Positions 1 through 7,768 of a stretch of 64,000 nt of DNA are shown here, in pieces. Every line of letters starts with the position of its first letter. Position 1 is the stretch's first letter. Origin of the DNA: Haloarcula rubripromontorii (lineage in GTDB: Archaea > Halobacteriota > Halobacteria > Halobacteriales > Haloarculaceae); assembly GCF_001280425.1 (NCBI RefSeq), contig NZ_LIUF01000004.1:62001-126000 (forward strand). The letters run 5' to 3'. The position numbers and the translations under genes are program-made. The notes beneath the pieces are model-generated. The model searched no databases and was not told where the DNA came from. It saw only the letters and a program-made list of their open reading frames with translations.

Positions 1-404
1 GTGTCGGCCGTCACGTCGACGCCGCGTGCGCGCAGGCCGTCCGCGGTCCGAAGGGGGAACCGCGGCGGCACGGCCACGCTCTCCACGTCGTAGGCCGCGA
101 GGAAATCAGCGAGGACGTGCGAGACCGCTTCGTCCGGGCCGTACTCCTCGACTTTCTGCTGGTGGTCGAAGTCGACATACCGTTCGACGGTTTCGGCCCG
201 AGACTCGCGCTTGGCTCGGCCGAACTCCAGACTCCGCGGAAAGAGAAGATGTGTCTCACCGTCGTACAGCGTGATGAACGGGTCCGGCGCGTCAAAGCCC
301 GAGAGATAGTACTGGTCTGACACCTCGGAATCCGCATCGAGGAGGTAGCCATCGACGCCGGCGTCGTCGAGATATGCGTCCAGTGCTGAGAGAGCAGGTT
401 CCAT
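1..404 (-). CDS. Xaa-Pro peptidase (M24 family), N-terminal part
   Basis: The first 134 codons of a minus-strand gene that runs off the left edge of the window. The predicted protein begins MEPALSALDAYLDDAGVDGY and continues with the creatinase/prolidase N-terminal pattern (DQYYLSGFDAPDPFITLYDG, then LLFPRSLEFGRAKRE). This fits cytosolic Xaa-Pro aminopeptidases or dipeptidases, whose N-terminal domain precedes a pita-bread metallopeptidase domain. The metal-binding half lies outside the window, so catalytic competence cannot be judged. The ATG at 404 is the first in frame and faces away from the carotenoid operon, so 405-537 is a divergent promoter region. Confidence 0.8.
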   Translation of the reverse strand, partial: MEPALSALDAYLDDAGVDGYLLDADSEVSDQYYLSGFDAPDPFITLYDGETHLLFPRSLEFGRAKRESRAETVERYVDFDHQQKVEEYGPDEAVSHVLADFLAAYDVESVAVPPRFPLRTADGLRARGVDVTAD

Positions 405-504
405 ACGTGTCAGATTGGCCCCCATCCACATATACGTCTCCACTGCGTCGCTGAACGGCCCGACACATGGCCACGAATACCATACCGATGCAGTTTGGCC
501 GCTC

Positions 505-511
505 ATTTATT
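505..511 (+). promoter_or_regulatory. TATA-like box for crtD
   Basis: ATTTATT centred about 30 nt before the crtD ATG (538). The spacing suggests a leaderless or very short-leader transcript; no Shine-Dalgarno sequence is apparent. Confidence 0.45.
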
Positions 512-537
512 GACGTTCCAGCCCCTCAGTTCTAGTA

Positions 538-2025
538 ATGAGTGACTTGTCCGGTGAAGACGTGACCGTTGTCGGCGGCGGCATCGGTGGGCTCTCCGCT
601 GCGTGCTACCTGGCGGACGCAGGCGCGGACGTCTCGCTACTGGAGAAAAACGAGCAACTTGGGGGCCGCGCCTCCCGGCTAGAGGTGGACGGATTCCGGT
701 TCGACATGGGTCCGTCGTGGTATCTGATGCCCGACGTGTTCGAGCGCTTCTTTGCGTACTTCGGCAAGGAGCCACGGGACTACTACGACCTCCAGCGGCT
801 CGATCCGCACTACCGTATCTTCTTCAAAGACGGCGACCAGATCGACGTGACCGGCAACAACGACGAGATGCGCGAGAAGTTCGAGGCGTACGAACCCGGC
901 GCGGGCGAGGCGTTCGAAGAGTATCTGTCGACCAGCGAACGCCACTACGAGACGGCGATGAACAAGTTCGTCTACGAGGACCGCTCGGAACTGCGCGACT
1001 GGGTCGACCTCGACGTGATGACCGCCGCCCCGGTCGGCCTGCAGCTCATCGGCTCGATGCAGAGCCACGTCGAGGACTACTTCGAACACCCGAAGCTCCA
1101 GCAGATCATGCAGTACACGCTTGTCTTCCTCGGCGGCTCACCGAAGACGACGCCGGCGCTGTACAACATGATGAGCCACGTCGATTTCAACCTCGGCGTC
1201 TACTACCCCGACGGCGGCGTCGGCGCGGTCGTCGACGGCCTAGTCGAACTCGGCGAGGAACTCGGCGTCACCTACGAGACTGACGCCGAGGTCGCGGAGA
1301 TTTCACGCCGCAAGCAGGGCTTTCTCGTCGAGACGGTGGATGGCGAGACGACCCACCCCGACGAAGTGGTCGTCAACGCTGATTACGCCCACGCCGAGCG
1401 TGAACTCCTCCCGGACCACGAACGCCAGTACGACGACGATTACTGGGACGACAAGACCTACGCGCCGTCTGCCTTCCTCATGTACATGGGCGTCGAGGGC
1501 GACGTGGAGCCACTAGAACATCACACGCTCGTTTTGCCGACGGACTGGGACCCCCACTTTGACGACATCTTCGAGGAGCCGGCCTGGCCCGACGACCCGG
1601 CCTACTACCTCTGTGTCCCCTCGAAGACCGACGACAGCGTCGCTCCCGACGGCCACTCGAATCTGTTCGTGCTGGTCCCCATCGCGCCCGGACTGCACGA
1701 CGGCGACGAGATACGGGAGGAGTACCGCGAGAAAGTCTTGGCCGACATCGCCGACAACACCGGCGTCGACCTGCGCGACCGCATCGTCTATGAAAAGCAG
1801 TTCGCCGTCTCCGACTTCGGCGAGCGGTACAACGCCACCGAGGGGACCGCCCTCGGTCTGGCGCACACACTCCGCCAGACGGCCCTGTTGCGGCCCAACA
1901 ACCGCTCGTCGGCCGTCGACGGCCTCTACTTCACGGGGTCGTTCACGACGCCCGGCATCGGCGTGCCGATGTGTCTCATCAGCGGCGAACACACCGCGAA
2001 GGCGCTCATCGAGGACACCGCCTGA
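538..2025 (+). CDS. crtD: Carotenoid 3,4-desaturase (CrtI/CrtD family)
   Basis: A 495-residue FAD-dependent desaturase of the phytoene desaturase family. The N-terminus carries the Rossmann dinucleotide-binding motif VVGGGIGGLSAACYLADAG (about residues 11-29), followed by LLEKNEQLGGRAS. The C-terminus has the family FAD signature around GLYFTGSFTTPGIGVPM. The gene lies 3 nt upstream of lyeJ, which itself overlaps cruF. This crtD-lyeJ-cruF order is the one described for bacterioruberin synthesis in Haloarcula japonica, where CrtD performs the 3,4-desaturation of the C45/C50 intermediates. A phytoene desaturase role (CrtI) is the alternative; the operon favours CrtD. Membrane-associated enzyme. 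Confidence 0.9.
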   Translation: MSDLSGEDVTVVGGGIGGLSAACYLADAGADVSLLEKNEQLGGRASRLEVDGFRFDMGPSWYLMPDVFERFFAYFGKEPRDYYDLQRLDPHYRIFFKDGDQIDVTGNNDEMREKFEAYEPGAGEAFEEYLSTSERHYETAMNKFVYEDRSELRDWVDLDVMTAAPVGLQLIGSMQSHVEDYFEHPKLQQIMQYTLVFLGGSPKTTPALYNMMSHVDFNLGVYYPDGGVGAVVDGLVELGEELGVTYETDAEVAEISRRKQGFLVETVDGETTHPDEVVVNADYAHAERELLPDHERQYDDDYWDDKTYAPSAFLMYMGVEGDVEPLEHHTLVLPTDWDPHFDDIFEEPAWPDDPAYYLCVPSKTDDSVAPDGHSNLFVLVPIAPGLHDGDEIREEYREKVLADIADNTGVDLRDRIVYEKQFAVSDFGERYNATEGTALGLAHTLRQTALLRPNNRSSAVDGLYFTGSFTTPGIGVPMCLISGEHTAKALIEDTA

Positions 2026-2028
2026 GTA

Positions 2029-2913
2029 ATGCCCGAACTCCCGACCGACCGCATCACCGCCGTTATCCCGCCGGAGGAGACGCTGCTGGGCTACCTGTTG
2101 CGCCTCTCCCGGCCGCGGTTCTGGCTGTACCTCGGTGGCCCGGTCATCGTCGGCGTCAGCTACGCGGCCGACGGCCCGGGAGAGCTGTTCTCGCCGCTGG
2201 CTATCGCGCTGTTTCTGTACTTCACCATCCCCGGGAACGTGTTTCTTTACGGCGTCAACGACATCTTCGACGCCGACATCGACGAACACAATCCCAAGAA
2301 AGACGAGGGCCGCGAAGTGAGCTACCGCGGGGACAGCGCCGTCACGGCAATCGTCGTCGCCAGCGGCGCGCTCGCGTTGCTGTTTATGCTCGGGCTGCCG
2401 ACGCTGGGGATCGTGGCCCTGCTCGTCTGGATTGCGCTCTCTGTCGAGTACTCGGCACCGCCGCTGCGGTTCAAGACGACGCCGTTCCTCGACTCCATCT
2501 CGAACGGTCTGTACATCCTGCCCGGCGTCATCGGCTACACCGCTATCGAAGGAGTCGCTCCACCGGCGACGGCGGTGGTTGGGGCGTGGCTCTGGGCGAT
2601 GGGGATGCACACTTTCTCGGCGATTCCCGATATCGAACCCGACCGCGAGGCCGGTATTCAGACGACGGCAACGTTTCTGGGCGAGTCAAACACCTACTAC
2701 TACTGCGTGATGTGCTGGCTCATGGCATCGTTCGCGTTCAACTTCACGCACTGGGTGTTCGGCCTGCTACTGCTCGTCTACCCCGGCCTCGTCTTCGGGA
2801 TTCTCGGGGTCGGCGTCGACATCGACGAGGCCTATTGGTGGTATCCTGCGATCAACACCATCGTCGGCATGGTGTTCACGCTCATCGCGCTGTGGGTGAT
2901 GCTGTATGGGTAG
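2029..2913 (+). CDS. lyeJ: Lycopene elongase/1,2-hydratase (UbiA family)
   Basis: A 294-residue polytopic UbiA-type prenyltransferase. The first Asp-rich motif is NDIFDADIDEHNPKKDEGRE (about residues 83-102) and the second is DIEPDREAGIQTTAT; both bind Mg-diphosphate in this superfamily. In Haloarcula japonica the homologue adds two C5 isoprenyl units to lycopene and hydrates the ends on the way to bacterioruberin. It starts 3 nt after crtD and its last codons overlap the cruF start by 8 nt, so the three genes are probably cotranscribed and translationally coupled. In Halobacterium the corresponding elongase is inhibited by bacterioopsin; no opsin gene is present in this window. Confidence 0.9.
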   Translation: MPELPTDRITAVIPPEETLLGYLLRLSRPRFWLYLGGPVIVGVSYAADGPGELFSPLAIALFLYFTIPGNVFLYGVNDIFDADIDEHNPKKDEGREVSYRGDSAVTAIVVASGALALLFMLGLPTLGIVALLVWIALSVEYSAPPLRFKTTPFLDSISNGLYILPGVIGYTAIEGVAPPATAVVGAWLWAMGMHTFSAIPDIEPDREAGIQTTATFLGESNTYYYCVMCWLMASFAFNFTHWVFGLLLLVYPGLVFGILGVGVDIDEAYWWYPAINTIVGMVFTLIALWVMLYG

Positions 2914-3787
2914 CGGCGAAGACCGGACACTGGCGGGCTGGACGCTCCCGGAGACAAAAACCGATGCGACCGCGCGGTTCGACCAGTTCGTCACCGAGAA
3001 CCGGTTTACCATCGCCGTCGTCTTCCCGCTCGTCGGCGCGGTCACGCTGCTTGCCAGCGCCGAGGGAGTCCTGCCGGACCCGCTCGCGTTCAATCCCTAC
3101 TTCGTCCTCTTTGGCACGTTCGTGATGCGATTACCCCTCGTGGCCGGCGTCTTCCCGCTCGTGGACCGCCGTGCTGGGCTGGCACTGATTGCGCTGACGC
3201 TCTATTCCTACGGCATCGAACTTGTCGGCGTCAGGACCGGGTGGCCATACGGCGAATTTACCTACGGTGTCGACCTCGGCCCGATGTTGCTCGGTGAGGT
3301 CCCGTTCGGCCTCCCGGTCTTCTTCTTCCCGCTGGTCCTGAACGCCTACCTGCTTGTCTTGCTGTTGCTCGGCAGCAGAGCGGCGTCAACCGCGGTTCGG
3401 CTGCTGGCGACGCTTTCGACAGTCATGCTTATCGACCTCGTACTCGATCCGGGTGCCGTGGCTATCGGCTTCTGGACATACGCGGTGCCCCAGTTCTACG
3501 GCGTTCCGTGGCAGAACTACGCCGGCTGGCTCCTGTCAGGCTCGGTTGCCGTCCTGCTGTTCGACCTCGGGTTCGACCGCGAGGGGCTCCGACAGCGGCT
3601 CGAAGCGTGTCCGTTCATGCTCGATGACCTCGTGAGCTTTGTCCTGCTGTGGGGCGGTATCAACCTCTTTTACGCGAACTGGGTCCCGGTCGGTATCGCC
3701 GCGCTGCTGGGAGCGGGCCTTCTCTGGACGGACCGCTTCGACTTCGACCTCTCAGAGACTCGGGTCGGTCGTGCCGTCTGGCGGTGA
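2906..3787 (+). CDS. cruF: Bisanhydrobacterioruberin hydratase (CruF family)
   Basis: A 293-residue membrane protein of the carotenoid 1',2'-hydratase CruF family (formerly DUF422). It has several hydrophobic helices and the conserved patch around YGIELVGVRTGWPYGEFTYG (about residues 105-124). It catalyses the last hydration giving bacterioruberin in Haloarcula japonica. The ATG at 2906 lies inside the end of lyeJ (stop at 2913), consistent with translational coupling. This is the third and last gene of the operon; 80 nt separate it from the next gene, which has its own TATA-like box. Confidence 0.88.
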   Translation: MGSGEDRTLAGWTLPETKTDATARFDQFVTENRFTIAVVFPLVGAVTLLASAEGVLPDPLAFNPYFVLFGTFVMRLPLVAGVFPLVDRRAGLALIALTLYSYGIELVGVRTGWPYGEFTYGVDLGPMLLGEVPFGLPVFFFPLVLNAYLLVLLLLGSRAASTAVRLLATLSTVMLIDLVLDPGAVAIGFWTYAVPQFYGVPWQNYAGWLLSGSVAVLLFDLGFDREGLRQRLEACPFMLDDLVSFVLLWGGINLFYANWVPVGIAALLGAGLLWTDRFDFDLSETRVGRAVWR

Positions 3788-3838
3788 CGGTCGGCAGGCT
3801 CGCTGTCGCGCTGCTGACGACGCTGTGACAGCCAAGCG

Positions 3839-3844
3839 TTTAAG
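3839..3844 (+). promoter_or_regulatory. TATA-like box for the RAD55/KaiC-like gene
   Basis: TTTAAG centred 27 nt before the ATG at 3868, the canonical spacing for a leaderless archaeal transcript. It indicates that the downstream gene is not simply read through from cruF. Confidence 0.5.
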
Positions 3845-3867
3845 CAACCGCGTAGGTAGGTGGACGT

Positions 3868-4704
3868 ATGGATCGAATCCCGTTTGGAATCCGCCAGCTC
3901 GACTCCATCATCAACGGTGGGGCACCCGCCGGGAGCGTCGTCTTGCTCTCCGGCGAGGCCGGTGCTGGCTCCCGGGAGTTCATGCACACGAGCGCGCTGA
4001 TAAACGGGCTCGGACAGGTGGATTCGGAGCTACACGACCTCTACTACGGTGACCTCTCGGCGGACGCCGTCGCGCCGGAGGAGGTCCACTACGTCTCCTT
4101 CACCGCGAACGAGTCCCAACTGGTCAGCGAGATGCGGCTGGCGATGGACGGCGACGTGGTCGAGAAGGGGAGCCGGGCCGTCGAGTTCCACGACCTCTCG
4201 GAGCGGTACTTCCACATCAGCCCGGTCCCCCGGGACTGGTACGCCGACGAAACCGCGTCGATCACCGACCTCCGGGCGCGCCACGAGCGAGAGGACCTGC
4301 TCGGGACACTCGGGATGGTTCTGAACGAGGTGGCGGCGAACAATCTCGTCATCATCGACTCGCTATCGGACCTCGTCAGCGCCATGGGTGAGGAAGTCGA
4401 CTGGGCGGACATCAGCTCGCTCGTCCAGGGGCTCCAGAAGGCGGCCCATCAGTGGCGCTGTCTGCTCCTCTTGCACATTAATCCTGAGACGCTGTCGGCG
4501 GTTCGACACGGGCAGCTCGTCGACGCATCCCACGGAACGATGGAGTTTGCGTGGGAATCCGGCGGCTCCACCCGGGCTCGAACCCTCGTCGTTCAGCAGT
4601 TCCGTGGCGTCCTCTCACAGATCGAAGACGAGGACATCGTTCAGTTCGAGACGGAACTGGGCGATGCCGGCTTCGATATCAGCGACGTGCGCAAGATTCG
4701 ATAG
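3868..4704 (+). CDS. RAD55/KaiC-like (RecA-fold) protein with degenerate P-loop
   Basis: A 278-residue single RecA-fold domain resembling the haloarchaeal RAD55 family or HTR-like proteins. It begins with the KaiC-like entry FGIRQLDSIINGGAPAGSVV. At the Walker A position it has GEAGAGSREF (about residues 29-38), where the invariant Lys-Thr/Ser of an active P-loop is missing. A Walker B-like strand, NNLVIIDSLSDLV (about 155-167), is present. The family is often regulatory or linked to signal transduction rather than recombination. ATP hydrolysis is doubtful given the P-loop. It has its own promoter-like box and is unlikely to be part of carotenoid synthesis, though it lies just downstream of cruF. 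Confidence 0.7.
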   Translation: MDRIPFGIRQLDSIINGGAPAGSVVLLSGEAGAGSREFMHTSALINGLGQVDSELHDLYYGDLSADAVAPEEVHYVSFTANESQLVSEMRLAMDGDVVEKGSRAVEFHDLSERYFHISPVPRDWYADETASITDLRARHEREDLLGTLGMVLNEVAANNLVIIDSLSDLVSAMGEEVDWADISSLVQGLQKAAHQWRCLLLLHINPETLSAVRHGQLVDASHGTMEFAWESGGSTRARTLVVQQFRGVLSQIEDEDIVQFETELGDAGFDISDVRKIR

Positions 4705-4837
4705 CGATAGTCGGCGGGACAATTGGCAGTAACTGTCGACAGAGAACAACGAGAACGGTGCTTCGGAGTCGCTTCAACTCTCGGTATCTGAAATCGGCGG
4801 TAAACCCTTATCAGTCTTGTTCGTCAAGGGTGTCGTA

Positions 4838-5710
4838 ATGTCCTCCGAGTCGACTGATGACGGGGGAGTGTACGTCGAGCTATCTGCAGATCTAGACGAG
4901 TGGCTGACCGAGCAGGCCGAGACACTCGGCGTGTCTCGCGACGCCGTCATGGAGCAACTGCTGGCCGCATACATGACGACGGTCGATTCGGACAGCGAGA
5001 TGGGCGACCACATCCAGCCGTCGTCGGACGAACTGGATGCCGTCGTCGCCGCGACCGTGGACGAGAAGCTGAACGGCTCAGTCGAAGCAGCAACCGAGAG
5101 CGCCGTCAACGCTCGCGTCCCGGACGTCGTCGACACGGTAGAACGCCAGCTCGCTGATCGGTTCGAGTCGCTCGAAGCAGACTTTCAGACGAAGATCGAG
5201 GATGTCCGCGAACGCGTCGTACAGGTCAAACGGGAGGCCGACGCGAAAGCGCCTGCCGACCACAGCCACGAGGAGTTCGACCGCATCGATGCACTCACAC
5301 AGGAGATTGAACAGATAGAGACGGAACTCGCCGCGCTTCGAGGTGACGTGACCGACTCGCTCGAAACGCAGGACGAACGCATCGCCGACATCGACGACCG
5401 TCTCGACGATGTCGAAGACAAGCTCACCCGCGTCGCCTGGGTCGTCAGCGACCTTCGCGACGACCGAGGTGGTCGGGACCAGAATCAAAAAGCGGTCGAC
5501 CGGCTGAAACGCGCCGCGGCACAGGAAAATATCTCAACGGCACGGTGTTCAAACTGTGACAAGCAGGTCGAGATCGGGCTACTGACCGAACCCCAGTGTC
5601 CACACTGCAACACGACAGTGTCGGATGTCCGACCCGAGGGCGGTATCATCCGCTCGAAGGCGCGGCTGGTGGCCGCAGCACAGCTTGAACCGGGCGAGAC
5701 CCATGAGTGA
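4838..5710 (+). CDS. RHH-like, coiled-coil, zinc-ribbon protein of unknown function
   Basis: A 290-residue acidic protein. Residues about 9-45 (VYVELSADLDEWLTEQ, then LGVSRDAVMEQLLAAYM) look like a CopG-type ribbon-helix-helix domain. Residues about 60-220 are heptad-rich and charged, predicted coiled coil, with repeated DIDDRLDDVEDKL-type segments. A C-terminal zinc ribbon has CSNC at 237-240 and CPHC at 254-257. An alternative TTG start at 4817 exists, but ATG 4838 gives the RHH start seen in the family pattern. The stop overlaps the next ORF's ATG by 8 nt. RHH plus zinc ribbon suggests nucleic acid binding and the coil suggests oligomerisation or bridging. I do not recognise a named family. 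Confidence 0.7.
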   Translation: MSSESTDDGGVYVELSADLDEWLTEQAETLGVSRDAVMEQLLAAYMTTVDSDSEMGDHIQPSSDELDAVVAATVDEKLNGSVEAATESAVNARVPDVVDTVERQLADRFESLEADFQTKIEDVRERVVQVKREADAKAPADHSHEEFDRIDALTQEIEQIETELAALRGDVTDSLETQDERIADIDDRLDDVEDKLTRVAWVVSDLRDDRGGRDQNQKAVDRLKRAAAQENISTARCSNCDKQVEIGLLTEPQCPHCNTTVSDVRPEGGIIRSKARLVAAAQLEPGETHE

Positions 5711-6338
5711 CGACGAGCGAGACCCCTTCGAAGAGCTTGACCCCGGCGACGACCGCGAGGGCGACCCGTTCGAGCGCCTCGACTCGGGGCCTGACGACAC
5801 GGACGAATCGACAGACACACGCCAGCCGTCCGACGATGGCTGGACTGCTGCCGAACCGAGCGACACGTCGGCCAACGATGCATCCAAGACAGGTCCCGGT
5901 GCGACCGATGTCGACGACCTCCTCTCGGCTGTCGATACGGAGGAGTTCCGGTCGGATTCGGCGGCTGAATCGGACAACTCCGTTCCAGAGTCGTCACCTA
6001 GCCCGGACGACCCGTTCTCGGGGATGGACGACCGCGGCGAAGACCCCTTCGGCAGCGCCGAAAGCGCGTTCGAGCGGGTCGATGTCGACCACATCGACGC
6101 CGACAAAGTGTGGGCAGAAATCGCTGATGACGACGAGAGCAAGAGCGCGCCAGAGAGCCGTTACGCGGAGGTGTCGAAACACCGCTACTGCGAGCAGTGT
6201 GAACACTTCTCCGAACCGCCGAACGCCCACTGCACGAACGAGGGGACTGAAATCGTGGAGTTCCTCGACATGGAGACGGTCCGGCTGCTGGACTGTCCGA
6301 TCGTCGCCGAGCAACACGAGATCGAGGACGAGCAGTAA
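5703..6338 (+). CDS. Acidic low-complexity protein with C-terminal Cys/His motif
   Basis: A 211-residue protein. The first ~150 residues are highly acidic and Ser/Asp-rich, with repeats of the type DDxDPFxxLD or EDPFGSAE, and are probably disordered. The last ~55 residues are compact: YCEQCEHFSEPPNAHC (about 161-176), then FLDMETVRLLDCP. The spacing of CxxC, H, C and a later C suggests a small zinc-binding domain. It overlaps the end of the upstream RHH/coiled-coil gene, so the two are almost certainly translated from one mRNA and may form a complex. ATG 5703 was chosen because in-frame starts further upstream lie deep inside the preceding gene. Function unknown. Confidence 0.7.
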   Translation: MSDDERDPFEELDPGDDREGDPFERLDSGPDDTDESTDTRQPSDDGWTAAEPSDTSANDASKTGPGATDVDDLLSAVDTEEFRSDSAAESDNSVPESSPSPDDPFSGMDDRGEDPFGSAESAFERVDVDHIDADKVWAEIADDDESKSAPESRYAEVSKHRYCEQCEHFSEPPNAHCTNEGTEIVEFLDMETVRLLDCPIVAEQHEIEDEQ

Positions 6339-6370
6339 CGGCTTTTTGCCTCGGTGTCGGACGGGCGTGT

Positions 6371-6694
6371 ATGCAGTTCTGCGACGACTGTGGTTCGATG
6401 ATGCACGCCGACGGTGACGAGATGGTCTGTCAGTCCTGTGGCACGCGGGTCGCGAAAGACGAGGACCGGGCGGCCGAGTTCGTCACCACGGACGAACAGA
6501 GCGGCGACGAACTGATAGAGACCGAAGCGGGCTCGAACTTCGAGGGCAAGCCGACGGCCGACGACGTGACCTGTGAGGAATGCGGGCACGGAAAAGCGTG
6601 GTACACGATCAAACAGACCGGGTCAGCCGACGAACCGCCGACGCGGTTTTTCAAGTGCCAGGAGTGTGGCCATCGGTGGCGAGAGTACAACTAG
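6371..6694 (+). CDS. tfs: Transcription factor S (TFIIS/RPB9-like)
   Basis: A 107-residue archaeal TFS. The N-terminal zinc ribbon has CDDCG (4-8) and CQSCG; the C-terminal ribbon has CEECG and CQECGHRW. The acidic hairpin that reaches the RNA polymerase active site is intact (SADEPPTRFFKC, with the Asp-Glu pair), so it should stimulate transcript cleavage in backtracked complexes. It begins 32 nt after the acidic zinc-motif gene, with a T-rich stretch between that could act as promoter or terminator. Its TAG stop overlaps the stop of the convergent regulator gene (CTAG at 6691-6694). Confidence 0.92.
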   Translation: MQFCDDCGSMMHADGDEMVCQSCGTRVAKDEDRAAEFVTTDEQSGDELIETEAGSNFEGKPTADDVTCEECGHGKAWYTIKQTGSADEPPTRFFKCQECGHRWREYN

Positions 6695-7503
6695 AGGAGC
6701 GACTCCAGAATCTGGAGCTCTTCTTCTTCGGAGATGTTCTCGGAGTTCATACACGCATGGACGACTTTGTGGACGAGTTCGGGATCCTGAAACGGATCGG
6801 ATTGCAGCGAGCCGCCGCCGTCCGCGATGGTTTCGACCTGCCCTTCGAGCTCGGCCAACTGTGCGGAGAGGTCCTCGACAGTCGACTGGAACGTAGTCAG
6901 CGTGGTATTCACCTCGCCGGCCGCTGTCTCGACCACCGCTGCCGAGCGGTCGCCGTCGTCGGACGCGGTATCGGGCTCAGACACATGTTCGTCGCGTTCG
7001 TCAGGGGTGTCCGGTGACTCCGGGGACGCGCTCTCGGATGCCAGCGCCTCACCTTCGTCCGAGGGCGTCGAATCGGTCTTTTCGTCGCTGAAAACCGCGT
7101 TTGCGAACGTTTCTCGGTTCGCCCAGTCGAACCCGTCGATGCCGTTGACGCGATTGCTCACAGTCGAGGCAGTCACATCGAGCTTTTCCGCGAGATCTCG
7201 CTGGGACGCAGTGGGGTGTTGCCGAATCGCCCGGAGCGTCTCTCGTTCTGTCGACGAGAGGTCCTCCGGGGTCGGGTGTGGCTGTGACTCCGCCGACGAT
7301 TCACTCGGTGCCGCGTCTGTCTCGTCGGTCTCAGCTGGGTCGCCGTGTTCTTCGAGGACTCGCTCGACCAGTTCCGCTGTCGCGCTCGGTACTTCGGCCG
7401 CAAGCTCTGCGATGGACGCTTCAGGGTTCTCGGCCGCTACGTCGAGTATTTGTTTGTGACGCATCGATTTGGGGGCCGTTCGGCCGTTCGTTGATTTGCT
7501 CAT
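6691..7503 (-). CDS. Two-HTH putative transcriptional regulator with coiled C-terminus
   Basis: A 270-residue acidic protein. An N-terminal helix-turn-helix-like segment (MRHKQILDVAAENPEASIAE, about residues 13-32, continuing to about 48) is followed by a Lrp/MarR-like winged-helix segment (STERETLRAIRQHPTASQRD and LAEKLDVTASTVSNRVNGI, about residues 88-128). The middle is low-complexity, rich in Ser, Asp, Glu and Pro. The last 80 residues look helical, with a leucine-spaced stretch (TVEDLSAQLAELEGQVETIA). ATG 7503 follows an AT-rich region carrying a perfect palindrome (7582-7593) that could be an autoregulatory operator. Upstream in-frame codons run into that non-coding region. Target unknown. 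Confidence 0.72.
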   Translation of the reverse strand: MSKSTNGRTAPKSMRHKQILDVAAENPEASIAELAAEVPSATAELVERVLEEHGDPAETDETDAAPSESSAESQPHPTPEDLSSTERETLRAIRQHPTASQRDLAEKLDVTASTVSNRVNGIDGFDWANRETFANAVFSDEKTDSTPSDEGEALASESASPESPDTPDERDEHVSEPDTASDDGDRSAAVVETAAGEVNTTLTTFQSTVEDLSAQLAELEGQVETIADGGGSLQSDPFQDPELVHKVVHACMNSENISEEEELQILESLL

Positions 7504-7566
7504 TGATATCACCACGTAGGGAAGGTACCGCCACCCGATCCCCCAACCTGATATACATTTGACTGA

Positions 7567-7596
7567 AACCAATGGAATTGTCAAAAGCTTTTGGTT
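7567..7596. promoter_or_regulatory. Palindromic operator-like site in a divergent intergenic region
   Basis: A perfect 12-bp palindrome CAAAAGCTTTTG (7582-7593) with an outer pair AACCAA (7567-7572) / TTGGTT (7591-7596). It lies about 65-90 nt upstream of the two-HTH regulator start, in a 265-bp AT-rich divergent region between that gene and the lipoprotein gene. Protein binding is an inference. Confidence 0.4.
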
Positions 7597-7739
7597 AGAC
7601 ACAAACATTAATTAATATGTTATTTACGCAGACAGTGCCCGGATGCTACTGATACAAACTATGCAGAGCGGGGGGACCGATCTATTCCGGGACGAACACG
7701 GCTCCGTCGGTCAAAACAGAACCTGAGCCTTCTGAAAGC

Positions 7740-7746
7740 ATTTATT
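7740..7746 (+). promoter_or_regulatory. TATA-like box for the Tat lipoprotein gene
   Basis: ATTTATT centred 26 nt before the ATG at 7769, consistent with a leaderless transcript. Confidence 0.45.
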
Positions 7747-7768
7747 CAGGGCAGGGCAACGCAAAGCC

